Positions 7,153 to 15,313 of a stretch of DNA of 47,051 nt are shown here, piece after piece (the stretch's first letter is position 1; each line of letters begins with the position of its first letter). Source of the DNA: Amycolatopsis azurea DSM 43854 (lineage in GTDB: Bacteria; Actinomycetota; Actinomycetes; Mycobacteriales; Pseudonocardiaceae); contig NZ_MUXN01000033.1 in the NCBI RefSeq assembly GCF_001995215.1, positions 1-47,051 on the forward strand, written 5' to 3'. The translations under genes were made by a program, and so were the position numbers. The notes under the pieces are model-generated. The model was given only the letters and a program-made list of their open reading frames with translations. It did not search any database and was not told the origin of the DNA.

Positions 7153-9480
7153 GTGGCAGCACTGATCAGCCGGGTGGGCAAGAAGCTGCGCCGGATCATC
7201 CAGCGGCCGGGCAGCGTCGAGCTGACCCGCTACGAAGCGCTGCTGCCGGCCATCGAGAAGCTCGAGCCCGAGTTGGAGAAGCTCTCCGACGAGGAGCTGA
7301 CAGAGCGGGCCGGCAAGCTTCGGAACGCGGCGTCCTTCGGCAACGAGCAGCTCATCGAGGTCTGCGCGCTCGGCCGTGAGGCCGCCCGGCGCGCCCTCGG
7401 CGAGCGTGCCTTCGACGTCCAGCTCCTGGGCACGATGGGCCTGCTCAGCGGGCACATCGTGCAGATGGAGACCGGTGAGGGCAAGACGCTGGCCGGTGCG
7501 CTGGCCGGGGCCGGGTACGCCCTGCGCGGCAAGCACGTCCACGTCGTCACGGTGAACGACTACCTCGCCCGCCGTGACGCGGAGTGGATGGGCCCGATCT
7601 ACGACCTGCTCGGCGTCTCCGTCGGCTGGATCGAGCCCGCTCACTCCCGCGACGAGCGCCGCGACGCCTACGCGAAGGAAGTCACCTACGGCGCCGTCAG
7701 CGAGATCGGCTTCGACGTGCTGCGTGACCGCCTGGTCACCCGCGAAGAAGACCTGGTCCAGCGCGAGCCCGAGGTGGCGATCGTGGACGAGGCGGACTCC
7801 GTGCTGGTCGACGAGGCCCGCGTGCCGCTGGTGATGGCGGGGTCGATCGACCACACCGACGCCGACGAAGAGGTCGCGAACATCGTCCGGCGGCTGCGGC
7901 TCGGGCTGCACTACGAGACGGACGCCGACGGCCGCAACGCCTGGCTGACCAAGGCGGGCGCGTCGGTGGTCGAGAAGGCCCTCGGCGACGACATCAACCT
8001 CTACGACGAGACCGGTTCGGACCGGCTGCCCGCGGTGAACGTGGCGCTGCACGCGCACGCGCTGCTCACCCGCGACGTCGACTACCTTGTGCGTGACGGC
8101 AAGGTGCAGCTGATCAACGCCGCGCGCGGCCGCGTCGCCGAATTGCAGCGCTGGCCGGACGGCCTCCAGGCCGCCGTCGAGGCGAAGGAGCAGGTCAAGG
8201 CGACCGACCGGGGCGAGATCCTCGACTCGATCACCGTGCAGGCGCTGCTCGCGCGCTACCCCGAGGTCGCGGGGATGACCGGTACCGCGGTCGCGGTCGC
8301 GGAGCAGCTGCGCGAGTTCTACAAGCTCGAGGTCGCGGTCATCCCGCCGAACACGCCGAACATCCGCGAAGACCAGGAGGACCGGATCTTCGGGTCGCCG
8401 TCGCAGAAGCTGCGCGCGATCGAGGAGGAGATCCGGCGGGTGCACGAAACCGGGCGGCCGATCCTCGTCGGCACCCAGGACGTCGCCGAATCCGAGGAGC
8501 TGGCCGAGAAGCTGGCGAAGGTCGACCTCGAATGCGTCGTGCTCAACGCGCGCAACGACGCCGAGGAAGCCGCGATCATCGCCGACGCCGGCAAGAAGAG
8601 CGCGGTCACCGTTTCGACGCAGATGGCCGGGCGCGGTACCGACATCCGGCTGGGCGGCAAGGACGGCGACGGCCGCGACGAGGTCGTCGAGCTGGGCGGC
8701 CTGCACGTGATCGGCACCGCCCGCTACCCGTCGAGCAGGCTGGACGGCCAGCTGCGCGGCCGGTCCGGACGGCAGGGCGACCCGGGCAGCGCGGTGTTCT
8801 TCGCGAGCCTGAACGACGAACTCGTCCTGTCCAACGCGCCGGACGTGCCCGAGGGCATCAGTTCCGACGTCGGCAGCGGCGAGGTCACCGACCCGGCGGC
8901 GCTGCGGCAGATCAACCACGCGCAGCGCGTCGCCGAGGGTGTCGACCTGGAGATCCACCGGAACACCTGGCGCTACACGCGGCTGATCGAGCGGCAGCGC
9001 GGTGAACTGCTCGAACACCGGGGCAAGGTGCTTCGGACCGCGCACGCGGCGGAGGTGCTGGAGAAGGCGCACCCGGATAAGTTCAAGGAGCTTTCGGAGA
9101 AGGTCGACGACGAGGCGAAGGTCGAGCAGCTGAGCCGCGAGGTGCTGCTGTTCCACATCGACCAGCTGTGGTCGGACCACCTGGCGTTCCTGACCGATGT
9201 GCGGGAGAGCATCCACTTGCGGGCGCTGGCGCGGGAGACGCCGATCGACGAGTTCCACCGCGCGGCGATCCCCGAGTTCCACAAGATCATCGGGGAGGCG
9301 GACGACCGGGCGGCGAAGACGCTCGAGGAGGCCGAGATCACCGATGACGGGATCGACCTCGGCGACGCGGGGGTGCGGCGGGCGAACACGACGTGGACGT
9401 ACCTGGTGCACGACAATCCGTTCGACTCCGACTTCGAGCAGACCATCAAGAAGGTGCGGAGCATGATCAAGCGCAAGTAG
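7153..9480 (+). CDS. secA2: Accessory preprotein translocase ATPase SecA2
   Basis: A 775-residue SecA-family ATPase that drives export of a subset of proteins through SecYEG alongside the housekeeping SecA1. Walker A METGEGKT lies near residue 105, the DEAD-like box VDEADSVLVDEAR near 210, the helicase motif MAGRGTDI near 495 and QLRGRSGRQGDPG near 535. The protein ends at IKKVRSMIKRK and lacks the Cys-rich zinc-binding tail of SecA1, as expected for SecA2. GTG at 7153 is chosen because GGGAG lies 7 nt upstream and the protein then starts VAALISRVGKKLRR. No secY2 or accessory Sec genes are nearby, which fits actinobacterial SecA2. The long antisense frame (886 aa) is a shadow. Confidence 0.93.
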   Translation: MAALISRVGKKLRRIIQRPGSVELTRYEALLPAIEKLEPELEKLSDEELTERAGKLRNAASFGNEQLIEVCALGREAARRALGERAFDVQLLGTMGLLSGHIVQMETGEGKTLAGALAGAGYALRGKHVHVVTVNDYLARRDAEWMGPIYDLLGVSVGWIEPAHSRDERRDAYAKEVTYGAVSEIGFDVLRDRLVTREEDLVQREPEVAIVDEADSVLVDEARVPLVMAGSIDHTDADEEVANIVRRLRLGLHYETDADGRNAWLTKAGASVVEKALGDDINLYDETGSDRLPAVNVALHAHALLTRDVDYLVRDGKVQLINAARGRVAELQRWPDGLQAAVEAKEQVKATDRGEILDSITVQALLARYPEVAGMTGTAVAVAEQLREFYKLEVAVIPPNTPNIREDQEDRIFGSPSQKLRAIEEEIRRVHETGRPILVGTQDVAESEELAEKLAKVDLECVVLNARNDAEEAAIIADAGKKSAVTVSTQMAGRGTDIRLGGKDGDGRDEVVELGGLHVIGTARYPSSRLDGQLRGRSGRQGDPGSAVFFASLNDELVLSNAPDVPEGISSDVGSGEVTDPAALRQINHAQRVAEGVDLEIHRNTWRYTRLIERQRGELLEHRGKVLRTAHAAEVLEKAHPDKFKELSEKVDDEAKVEQLSREVLLFHIDQLWSDHLAFLTDVRESIHLRALARETPIDEFHRAAIPEFHKIIGEADDRAAKTLEEAEITDDGIDLGDAGVRRANTTWTYLVHDNPFDSDFEQTIKKVRSMIKRK

Positions 9481-9500
9481 CGCGCCGGTCCTGAGCGGGA

Positions 9501-9556
9501 AGCGGGGGACCTTTGCTGTCACTCTCTTTTGGAGAGCGACAGCAAGGTCCCCCGCT
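9501..9556 (+). terminator. Inverted pair of variant family A repeats; secA2 terminator
   Basis: AGCGGGGGACCTTTGCT (9501-9517) pairs with AGCAAGGTCCCCCGCT (9541-9556). The inner stem CTCTC/GAGAG closes on the loop TTTTG. Both arms carry the same departure from consensus (AAG to GGG and CTT to CCC), so pairing is kept by compensatory change; one T is bulged. It starts 20 bp after the secA2 stop. Confidence 0.75.
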
Positions 9557-9595
9557 CTCTTTTCGGGTGAAACCCCAGGTCAGGCGCACGGCGAT

Positions 9596-9612
9596 AGCAA
9601 AGGTCCCTTGCT
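9596..9612 (+). repeat. Family A dispersed repeat, single copy
   Basis: Exact AGCAAAGGTCCCTTGCT preceded by GCGAT, 94 bp upstream of nadE. The GGTCAG box at 9578-9583 belongs to the preceding copy (21 nt from it). No clear -35/-10 pair is visible between this copy and nadE. Confidence 0.9.
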
Positions 9613-9705
9613 CCCCCGCCGGTCGCGCCACCGCGGACCGGACCCAGGTGGGCGATTCCACACATCCACTCGTCCCAGCGGACGCCGGTGGGTGAGAATG
9701 TCGGC

Positions 9706-11463
9706 ATGCCGCAACTGCGCATCGCACTGGCCCAGGTCAACACCACCGTCGGGGACCTCGAAGGCAACGCCGAGCTCACCGTCGAGTGGACCCGCAAGGC
9801 CGCCGAAGCAGGCGCCCACATCGTGGTGTTCCCGGAGATGTCCCTCACCGGATACCCCGTCGAGGACCTCTCCCTCCGCCCGACCTTCGCCTCCGCTTCG
9901 AAGCAGATGGTCGAAGCGCTCGCCCAGCGGCTCGACGACGCCGGTTGCGGCGAGATCCTCACCTACATCGGCTATCTCGACTTGGACGAGACCGGCGCGC
10001 GCGACGCGGCCGCCGCGCTGTACCGCGGCGAAGTGGTCGCCCGTCAGTTCAAGCACCACCTGCCCAATTACGGCGTCTTCGACGAGCACCGCTGGTTCAA
10101 GCCTGGCCAGGACCTCGAGGTCGTCCGCTTCCACGGCGTCGACGTCGGCATGGTGATCTGCGAGGACGTCTGGCAGGACGGCGGCCCGATCTCCGCGCTG
10201 GGCAAGGCCGGGGTGGACCTCGTGGTCGCGCCCAACGCTTCGCCGTACGAGCGCGCGAAGGACGACATCCGCCTCCCGCTCATCGCCCGCCGCGCGGCCG
10301 AGGCCGGGGCGCCGCTGGTGTACACGAACCAGATCGGCGGTCAGGACGACCTCGTCTTCGACGGCGACTCGATCGTCGTCGGCGCGGACGGCCGGCTGCT
10401 GGCACGCGCGCCGCAGTTCGTCGAGCACCTGCTCGTCGTCGACACGGACCTCGTCGCGGGTGGGCACACCGCCGAGGGCGAGTTCGAGGGTCTGCGGGTC
10501 AAGCGCCGCGTTCTCAGTGAGGATCCGGTCCCGGCCTACGAGCCGAGCACCGACTCGGCGATCAGCGAGCCGCTTTCGGACGAAGCCGAGGTGTGGCACG
10601 CGCTCGTCGTCGGCCTGCGCGACTACGTGCACAAGAACGGCTTCTCGTCGGTGACGTTCGGCTTCTCCGGCGGCATCGACTCGGCGGTCGTCGCGGCGCT
10701 GGCCGCCGACGCGCTCGGCGGCGACAACGTCTACGGCGTCTCGATGCCTTCCGAGTACTCCTCGGAGCATTCGAAGGGCGACGCCGAAGACCTCGCCCGC
10801 CGTATCGGCGCGCACTATCGCGTCGAGCCGATCGCGGACATGGTCAAGGTCTACGTCGAACAGCTTCGGCTGACCGGTCTCGCCGAGGAGAACATCCAGG
10901 CCCGTGTCCGCGGCATGCTGCTGATGGCACTGTCCAATCAGGACGGTCACCTGGTGCTCGCCACCGGCAACAAGACCGAGCTCGCCGTCGGCTACTCGAC
11001 GATCTACGGCGACGCCGTCGGGGCCTTCGCGCCGATCAAGGACCTCTTCAAGACGCACGTCTGGCACCTGGCCAAGTGGCGCAACAAGGAAGCCGAGAAG
11101 AACGGCGAAACCCCGCCGATCCCGGAGAATTCGATCACCAAGCCGCCGTCCGCCGAGCTGCGGCCGGGTCAGCTGGACAGCGACTCGCTGCCCGACTACC
11201 TGATGCTCGACGACATCCTCGACGACTACATCGAGGGCGACCGCGGCTACGTCGACCTGGTGGACGCGGGCTTCGAGCCCGGGACCATCGATCGCGTGGT
11301 GCGCATGGTCGACAAGGCCGAGTACAAGCGCCGCCAGTACCCGCCGGGCACCAAGATCACGTTCAAGGCGTTCGGACGGGACCGGCGGCTGCCGATGACC
11401 AACGGCTGGCGCGAGGGCACGGTCGTGACCCGCTCAGCTCAGCGTGACCTGCTTCCCCGCTGA
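9706..11463 (+). CDS. nadE: Glutamine-dependent NAD(+) synthetase
   Basis: A two-domain enzyme of 585 residues that makes NAD from deamido-NAD, ATP and glutamine. The N-terminal nitrilase-type glutaminase domain shows Glu in FPEMSLTGYP, Lys in FKHHLPNYG and Cys in VICEDVWQ. The C-terminal synthetase has the PP-loop FGFSGGIDSAVV near residue 320, followed by ATGNKTELAVGY and the family tail YKRRQYPPGTKITFKAFGRDRRLP. ATG 9706 is preferred over GTG 9688 because GGTGAG lies 9 nt before it and MPQLRIALAQVN matches the family. The last 30 bp overlap the end of the convergent VOC gene. Confidence 0.95.
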   Translation: MPQLRIALAQVNTTVGDLEGNAELTVEWTRKAAEAGAHIVVFPEMSLTGYPVEDLSLRPTFASASKQMVEALAQRLDDAGCGEILTYIGYLDLDETGARDAAAALYRGEVVARQFKHHLPNYGVFDEHRWFKPGQDLEVVRFHGVDVGMVICEDVWQDGGPISALGKAGVDLVVAPNASPYERAKDDIRLPLIARRAAEAGAPLVYTNQIGGQDDLVFDGDSIVVGADGRLLARAPQFVEHLLVVDTDLVAGGHTAEGEFEGLRVKRRVLSEDPVPAYEPSTDSAISEPLSDEAEVWHALVVGLRDYVHKNGFSSVTFGFSGGIDSAVVAALAADALGGDNVYGVSMPSEYSSEHSKGDAEDLARRIGAHYRVEPIADMVKVYVEQLRLTGLAEENIQARVRGMLLMALSNQDGHLVLATGNKTELAVGYSTIYGDAVGAFAPIKDLFKTHVWHLAKWRNKEAEKNGETPPIPENSITKPPSAELRPGQLDSDSLPDYLMLDDILDDYIEGDRGYVDLVDAGFEPGTIDRVVRMVDKAEYKRRQYPPGTKITFKAFGRDRRLPMTNGWREGTVVTRSAQRDLLPR

Positions 11464-12066
11464 GTTCGTCAGCACGGCCACCAGGCCGGGCTTGGTGTCG
11501 CGCCGGACGAGCATGTCCATCCCGAGTGCTCGCACCGCGGCTTCGACCGCGGGCGGATCGGGGTGGACACCGGTGACCAGGAGCAGCGGGATCGACGGGA
11601 GTCCCCGCGTCGTCGGATGCGGGGTGCTCCCCCAGTCGATGAGGAAGGGCGCGAGCCCGTCGAGGCCGCCGGCCCCGGTGAGGCGCCAGGCCAGCAGTTC
11701 ACCGTCGTCGGTGGTCCGCGACATCTCGGACGCTTCGCCCGGGTCGTAACCACGTTCGCGGGCTTCGGCGATCGCGTCGTCGATGCCCTGCACCCGCGCG
11801 GCCCAGGTGATCAGCGCGGGCTCGGTCAGCTCGTCGACGCCGAACGGACGGGGCCCGGCGTGCTCGGGTTGCTCCGGGTCGGGGCCGACCACCTCGAGAT
11901 AGGCACCGGCTCCCAGGTCGGCCAGATAGTTGGCCGTACCGAAGCCGACGTGCCTTCCGCCGCGTACAGGCGTGACGCCGGTCAGCTCGGCGACGCGCGC
12001 GACGGCCTCTTCGAGGTCCGGCCCGGCGTAGACGAGGTGATCAAGCACGAGGTCGCTCATGCCCAT
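11434..12066 (-). CDS. VOC-superfamily (glyoxalase-like) protein
   Basis: About 210 residues; either ATG at 12066 (MGMSDLVLDH) or 12060 (MSDLVLDH) is possible. The LDHLVYAGPDLEEAV start is the typical first strand and helix of a glyoxalase-like domain. GTANYLADLGAGAYLEVVGPD fits this group of unassigned VOC proteins (DUF3887/Glyoxalase_3 type, name uncertain). The substrate and activity are unknown. It is divergent from ogt by about 100 bp, and its 3' end overlaps nadE by 30 bp. Confidence 0.8.
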   Translation of the reverse strand: MGMSDLVLDHLVYAGPDLEEAVARVAELTGVTPVRGGRHVGFGTANYLADLGAGAYLEVVGPDPEQPEHAGPRPFGVDELTEPALITWAARVQGIDDAIAEARERGYDPGEASEMSRTTDDGELLAWRLTGAGGLDGLAPFLIDWGSTPHPTTRGLPSIPLLLVTGVHPDPPAVEAAVRALGMDMLVRRDTKPGLVAVLTNSAGKQVTLS

Positions 12067-12168
12067 AGTCCTATCGCAGCCGCGGCCCGGGCGGCACCGC
12101 GGTATGGAAGTCTCCCCCGAAAAGCGGCGCGGCCGAAACTGTCGGTCCCGGCTCGTACCCTGGACCTC

Positions 12169-12705
12169 ATGACGGCACAGGGCTACGCCGTGTTCGGCAC
12201 CGCGATCGGCGATTGCGGCATCGCGTGGAACGAACGCGGGGTCATCGCGGTCCAGCTGCCGGAGGGCAGTGAAGAGAAGACGAGGGCGCGACTGACCGCG
12301 CGCCTTCCCGAAGCGACCGAAGCCACACCGACCGGCGAAGTGCAGCGCGCCATCGACGGGATCGTCTCGTTGATGGACGGCAAGCGCACGGACCTCACCG
12401 AGGTCGGCCTCGACTACGAAGGAGTACCGGACTTCCATCACCGGGTGTACGAGTTCATCCGCACGATCCCGGCGGGCAAGACGCTGACCTACGGCGACAT
12501 CGCGAACATCCTCGGCATGCCCGGTGGGGCGCAGGCCGTGGGGCAGGCGATGGGCCGGAACCCGTTCCCGATCATCGTGCCGTGCCACCGCGTGCTCGCC
12601 GCGGGAGGCAAGGACGGCGGGTTCTCCGCGCGCGGCGGAGTCGCCACCAAGCGCCGGATGCTGGTCATCGAAGGCGCGTTGGCGGACGAACCCACGTTGT
12701 TCTAG
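12169..12705 (+). CDS. ogt: Methylated-DNA--protein-cysteine S-methyltransferase
   Basis: A 178-residue suicide enzyme that moves the alkyl group from O6-alkylguanine in DNA onto its own cysteine. The active-site motif IVPCHRVL lies near residue 138, with the family helix-turn-helix region PAGKTLTYGDIANILGMPGGAQAVGQAM just before it. No separate Ada regulatory domain is present. The upstream sequence has no strong ribosome-binding site. The TAG stop and the stop of the convergent DinB gene share the same CTAG tetranucleotide (12702-12705). Confidence 0.9.
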   Translation: MTAQGYAVFGTAIGDCGIAWNERGVIAVQLPEGSEEKTRARLTARLPEATEATPTGEVQRAIDGIVSLMDGKRTDLTEVGLDYEGVPDFHHRVYEFIRTIPAGKTLTYGDIANILGMPGGAQAVGQAMGRNPFPIIVPCHRVLAAGGKDGGFSARGGVATKRRMLVIEGALADEPTLF

Positions 12706-13307
12706 ACAGTCTCGGCTGTCTCAGCAGTCTCGGCGGGAGACCACGGCTTGAGCCAGGGCGTCTCCGGCCAGCCTTCCGCGGCGGCCATCAACGGGATGGC
12801 GGTCGCGCCGTCGACGTGCTCGCGGATGATGTCGGCGTGCCCGGCGTGCCGCGCGGTCTCCTCGATGAGGTGGAACAGCACCCAGCGGACCGACCAGGCC
12901 TCGACGTCCTGCGGATACCAGGGCACGCCCTTCGGCACCGGGACCGGCTGGCCCAGGTCGGCGATGCCCGCGATGACCTCCGAAGTGCGGCGGGCGACCT
13001 CGTCGTAGCGCGCGAGGACGTCGTCGAGCGTCTCGCCGTCAGCCATCACGTAGCCGGCTTCGTAGTCCTTCATCGCCTCTTCCATGGGCTTCGAAGGCTT
13101 CTGCAGCAGGATGTCGATCCAGCCGTCTTCCGTGAACGCGGTGTGCTTGATCAGGCCGCCGACGCTCAGTGAGCTTTTTGTCGGGACCGCTCTGGCCTGT
13201 TCTTCGGTCAGTCCGTGTGCGGCGATGCGCAGGACGTGGCGCTGCTGCTCCAGGTAGGCCAGGAGACCTTCGCGCTCGTCGGCGATCGGGGGGACGTTTC
13301 CAGCCAT
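12702..13307 (-). CDS. DinB/DUF664-family protein
   Basis: A 201-residue four-helix-bundle protein of the DinB-like superfamily, which in actinobacteria includes mycothiol-dependent thiol transferases and metal-binding proteins. His residues in LIKHTAF and in LFHLIEETARHAGHADI are at the usual metal-ligand spacing. Its reaction is unknown. The start is supported by GGAG 6 nt upstream. The C-terminus ends in an AET triplet repeat (AETAETAETV). Its end shares CTAG with the ogt stop. Confidence 0.8.
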   Translation of the reverse strand: MAGNVPPIADEREGLLAYLEQQRHVLRIAAHGLTEEQARAVPTKSSLSVGGLIKHTAFTEDGWIDILLQKPSKPMEEAMKDYEAGYVMADGETLDDVLARYDEVARRTSEVIAGIADLGQPVPVPKGVPWYPQDVEAWSVRWVLFHLIEETARHAGHADIIREHVDGATAIPLMAAAEGWPETPWLKPWSPAETAETAETV

Positions 13308-13379
13308 GGGTGGCTCCTTCCGTTGGGAAGGATCCTTACATCCGGTCGCGGCTTCCCGAGGCGATTTATGTGGGAAGGA

Positions 13380-13396
13380 AGCAAGGGACCTTTGCT
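13380..13396 (-). repeat. Family A dispersed repeat, single copy
   Basis: Exact consensus on the minus strand (AGCAAGGGACCTTTGCT on plus), followed by ATCGC. It is the leftmost module of a 190-bp block of palindromes between the DinB and aldo/keto reductase genes. Confidence 0.9.
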
Positions 13397-13434
13397 ATCG
13401 CGGGGCGGCTGCGGCGCGCCCGCTGGGGCCCCGG

Positions 13435-13489
13435 TGTCCCCAATGTGGCATTGGAGACGCTGAGTGTCCCCAATGCCACATTGGGGACA
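13435..13489. repeat. Family B long palindrome
   Basis: TGTCCCCAATGTGGCATTGG (13435-13454) is repeated in perfect inverted form at 13470-13489. The central sequence reads, on the minus strand, GGGACACTCAGCGTCTCC. Each 20-bp arm also contains a smaller internal palindrome, CCAATGTGGCATTGG. No coding frame is evident. Confidence 0.85.
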
Positions 13490-13504
13490 ACCCCAGCGAA
13501 AGAG

Positions 13505-13567
13505 AGCAAGGGACCTTTGCTGTCGCTCGTTAGTGACGCTAACTAGCGATAGCAAAGGTCCCTTGCT
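13505..13567 (-). terminator. Inverted pair of family A repeats; end of the biosynthetic operon
   Basis: Exact copies at 13505-13521 and 13551-13567 face each other. TCGCT/AGCGA extends the stem, and an inner GTTAG/CTAAC pair lies in the loop. The hairpin begins 12 bp beyond the aldo/keto reductase stop, in the direction of the biosynthetic transcript. GGTCAG (13577-13582) contains that stop codon. Confidence 0.75.
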
Positions 13568-13578
13568 TCTCCGGTGGG

Positions 13579-14580
13579 TCAGGAGGCGGCGTCCAGCTTC
13601 GCCCGTTGCTCCTCGGTCAGCGTGATGTCGACGGCTTCGAGGCTTTCGTTCAGCTGGGCCACCGAAGAGGCGCCGACGAGCGGGATGACCGGGGTGTCGC
13701 CGCCGATCATCCACGCGAGCACGACCTGGTTCAGGGTCGCGTCGATCTCCTTCGCGACCTCGCGCAGCGCGGCGAGCCGGTTCGGGGTGCCGGGGTGGTC
13801 GTAGTCGAACTCCAGCGGCTTGTCCTCGCGGACGTACGCGCCCGCGAGCAGCGGCGAGTAGGCGACGAGCCAGAGACCCGGGTTCTCGTTCAGGTACGTG
13901 AGCAGCTCACCGGAGACGAACCCGTTGGCGCCTTCCGGCGAACGCCGGGCGGGGCGGTCGGTGCGGGGACGCAGGTAGGTGTGCTGGTACTGGAGCACGT
14001 CGTATCCCGGCAGTCCCTTCGCGGCGGCGTGGGCACGGCTGCGCTCCACCTTCCACGCGAAGTGGTTGCACACGCCCACCAGACCCACCGAACCGTCGGC
14101 GACGACCTGCGCGAAACCCTCGACGGTCTCTTCGAGCGGAACCGACCGGTCCTCGACGTGCGCGTACAGCAGGTCGAGTTTGTCGACGCCGAGGTTCTCC
14201 CGGCTGCGGTCGACGGCTTCCTTGATCGCCTTCGGGGAAAGGCCTTCGATGTTCTCGAACTTGCCGGTGTCGGCGAAGCTCATGCCCGGCGCTTTCGCCC
14301 GCGCGCCCATCTTGGTGGCGATGGTGACCTCACCGCCGATGCCGCGGTCGGCACGCCACCGGCCGAGCAGTGCTTCGCTCTCGCCGCCCTGAGTCCCGTT
14401 GTGCCAGAAGGCGTAGTTGTTCGCGGTGTCGACGAACGATCCGCCCGCCTCGACGAACCGGTCGAGGATCGCGAACGACGTCTCCTCGTCGACGCCGGTG
14501 CCGAACGGCATCGCACCCAGCGCCAGCGCGCTCACTTCGCGCCGCGAATCCGGGTTCAGGCCGATCGTGCGAAATTTCAT
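13579..14580 (-). CDS. Aldo/keto reductase, probable last gene of the NRPS-PKS operon
   Basis: About 333 residues; an NAD(P)H-dependent carbonyl reductase by family. The catalytic tetrad is visible: Asp and Tyr in FVDTANNYAF, Lys in IATKMG and His in LLYAHVED. ATG 14580 (MKFRTIGLN) fits the family N-terminus and has AGGAAG 11 nt upstream; ATG 14589 and GTG 14592 are in-frame alternatives. Only about 45 bp separate it from the type II thioesterase on the same strand, with no obvious promoter, so it may belong to the biosynthetic operon. It could reduce the ketone left by a PKS that has no KR domain (inference). A general metabolic enzyme that happens to lie here is the alternative. Confidence 0.88.
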   Translation of the reverse strand: MKFRTIGLNPDSRREVSALALGAMPFGTGVDEETSFAILDRFVEAGGSFVDTANNYAFWHNGTQGGESEALLGRWRADRGIGGEVTIATKMGARAKAPGMSFADTGKFENIEGLSPKAIKEAVDRSRENLGVDKLDLLYAHVEDRSVPLEETVEGFAQVVADGSVGLVGVCNHFAWKVERSRAHAAAKGLPGYDVLQYQHTYLRPRTDRPARRSPEGANGFVSGELLTYLNENPGLWLVAYSPLLAGAYVREDKPLEFDYDHPGTPNRLAALREVAKEIDATLNQVVLAWMIGGDTPVIPLVGASSVAQLNESLEAVDITLTEEQRAKLDAAS

Positions 14581-14626
14581 GGGTCCCATCACTTCCTGCG
14601 GTCACGGTTGGCGAGCGATCAGGTGC

Positions 14627-15313
14627 TCACACAACGCTATCGGAACGGATCGCGTTCTGGATCAGATTCATCATGGCTTCCCCGGAATCGACCACGTACA
14701 TGTGCGCGCCGGGGATCTCGACCGCGTCGAATCCGGCGGTGGTGAACGCCGCCCACTCGCGGATGTCTTCCGCCGCAACCAGTTCGTCGCCCGTGCCGCG
14801 CAGCGCCGTGATCGGCACGGAGAGGGGTTCGGTGGTGCTGGGGACATAGTTCTCGTGCATCGTCACGTCCGCGCGCAACGCCGGAAGGAGCAGTTCGCGC
14901 AGATCCGGGTGGTACAGCGCCTGATCGACGTGTCCGGACAAAACCTGCACCTGGGCGAGGAAAGCGTCGTCGTCCTCACGCACGGACGCGCGGATCTCGT
15001 GCGGTCGTACCGAGCTCGGGCCGGGCGACCCGCTGACGAACACGTGGCGCACGGACGGCAGCCGGTGCGCGAGTTCGTAGGCCAGCACGGCGCCGACGCT
15101 GTGCCCGAACAGCACCACGTCCCCCGGATCACCCAGGTCGTCCACGAAGGCGTCTACGGCCTCGTGCACCGAGCGGTATGGCTCGACGTCGATCAGCCGT
15201 TCCCGGCCGGGCAACCGCATCGGCACGATTTCGAGGTCGTCGGCGAAGGCGGACCACGGGTGGAAGAAGGCGGCGCCGCTCCCACCGAACGGCAGGCATA
15301 CCAGCCGAGTCAT
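14627..15313 (-). CDS. Type II thioesterase of the NRPS-PKS cluster
   Basis: A 228-residue alpha/beta hydrolase of the external editing thioesterase family, which frees carrier domains from wrong or stalled acyl groups. The N-terminus LVCLPFGGSGAAFFHPW is diagnostic. The triad is Ser in GHSVGA, Asp in GTGDELV and His in GAHMYV. Its ATG overlaps the stop of the P450 gene by 4 bp, so translation is probably coupled. The discrete gene complements the TE domain at the end of the PKS. Confidence 0.92.
   Translation of the reverse strand: MTRLVCLPFGGSGAAFFHPWSAFADDLEIVPMRLPGRERLIDVEPYRSVHEAVDAFVDDLGDPGDVVLFGHSVGAVLAYELAHRLPSVRHVFVSGSPGPSSVRPHEIRASVREDDDAFLAQVQVLSGHVDQALYHPDLRELLLPALRADVTMHENYVPSTTEPLSVPITALRGTGDELVAAEDIREWAAFTTAGFDAVEIPGAHMYVVDSGEAMMNLIQNAIRSDSVV

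Noticed and set aside
5432..7162. Longer form of the tripeptidyl aminopeptidase starting at 7162
   Set aside because: The extra 35 residues precede a complete lipoprotein signal and would overlap the secA2 start and all promoter space.
6862..9522. 886-residue minus-strand frame opposite secA2
   Set aside because: The plus strand encodes all SecA motifs. The antisense translation is the usual shadow of a GC-biased gene.
13380..13567. CRISPR array
   Set aside because: Repeats alternate orientation, spacing is irregular and spacers are themselves palindromic; no cas genes are nearby.
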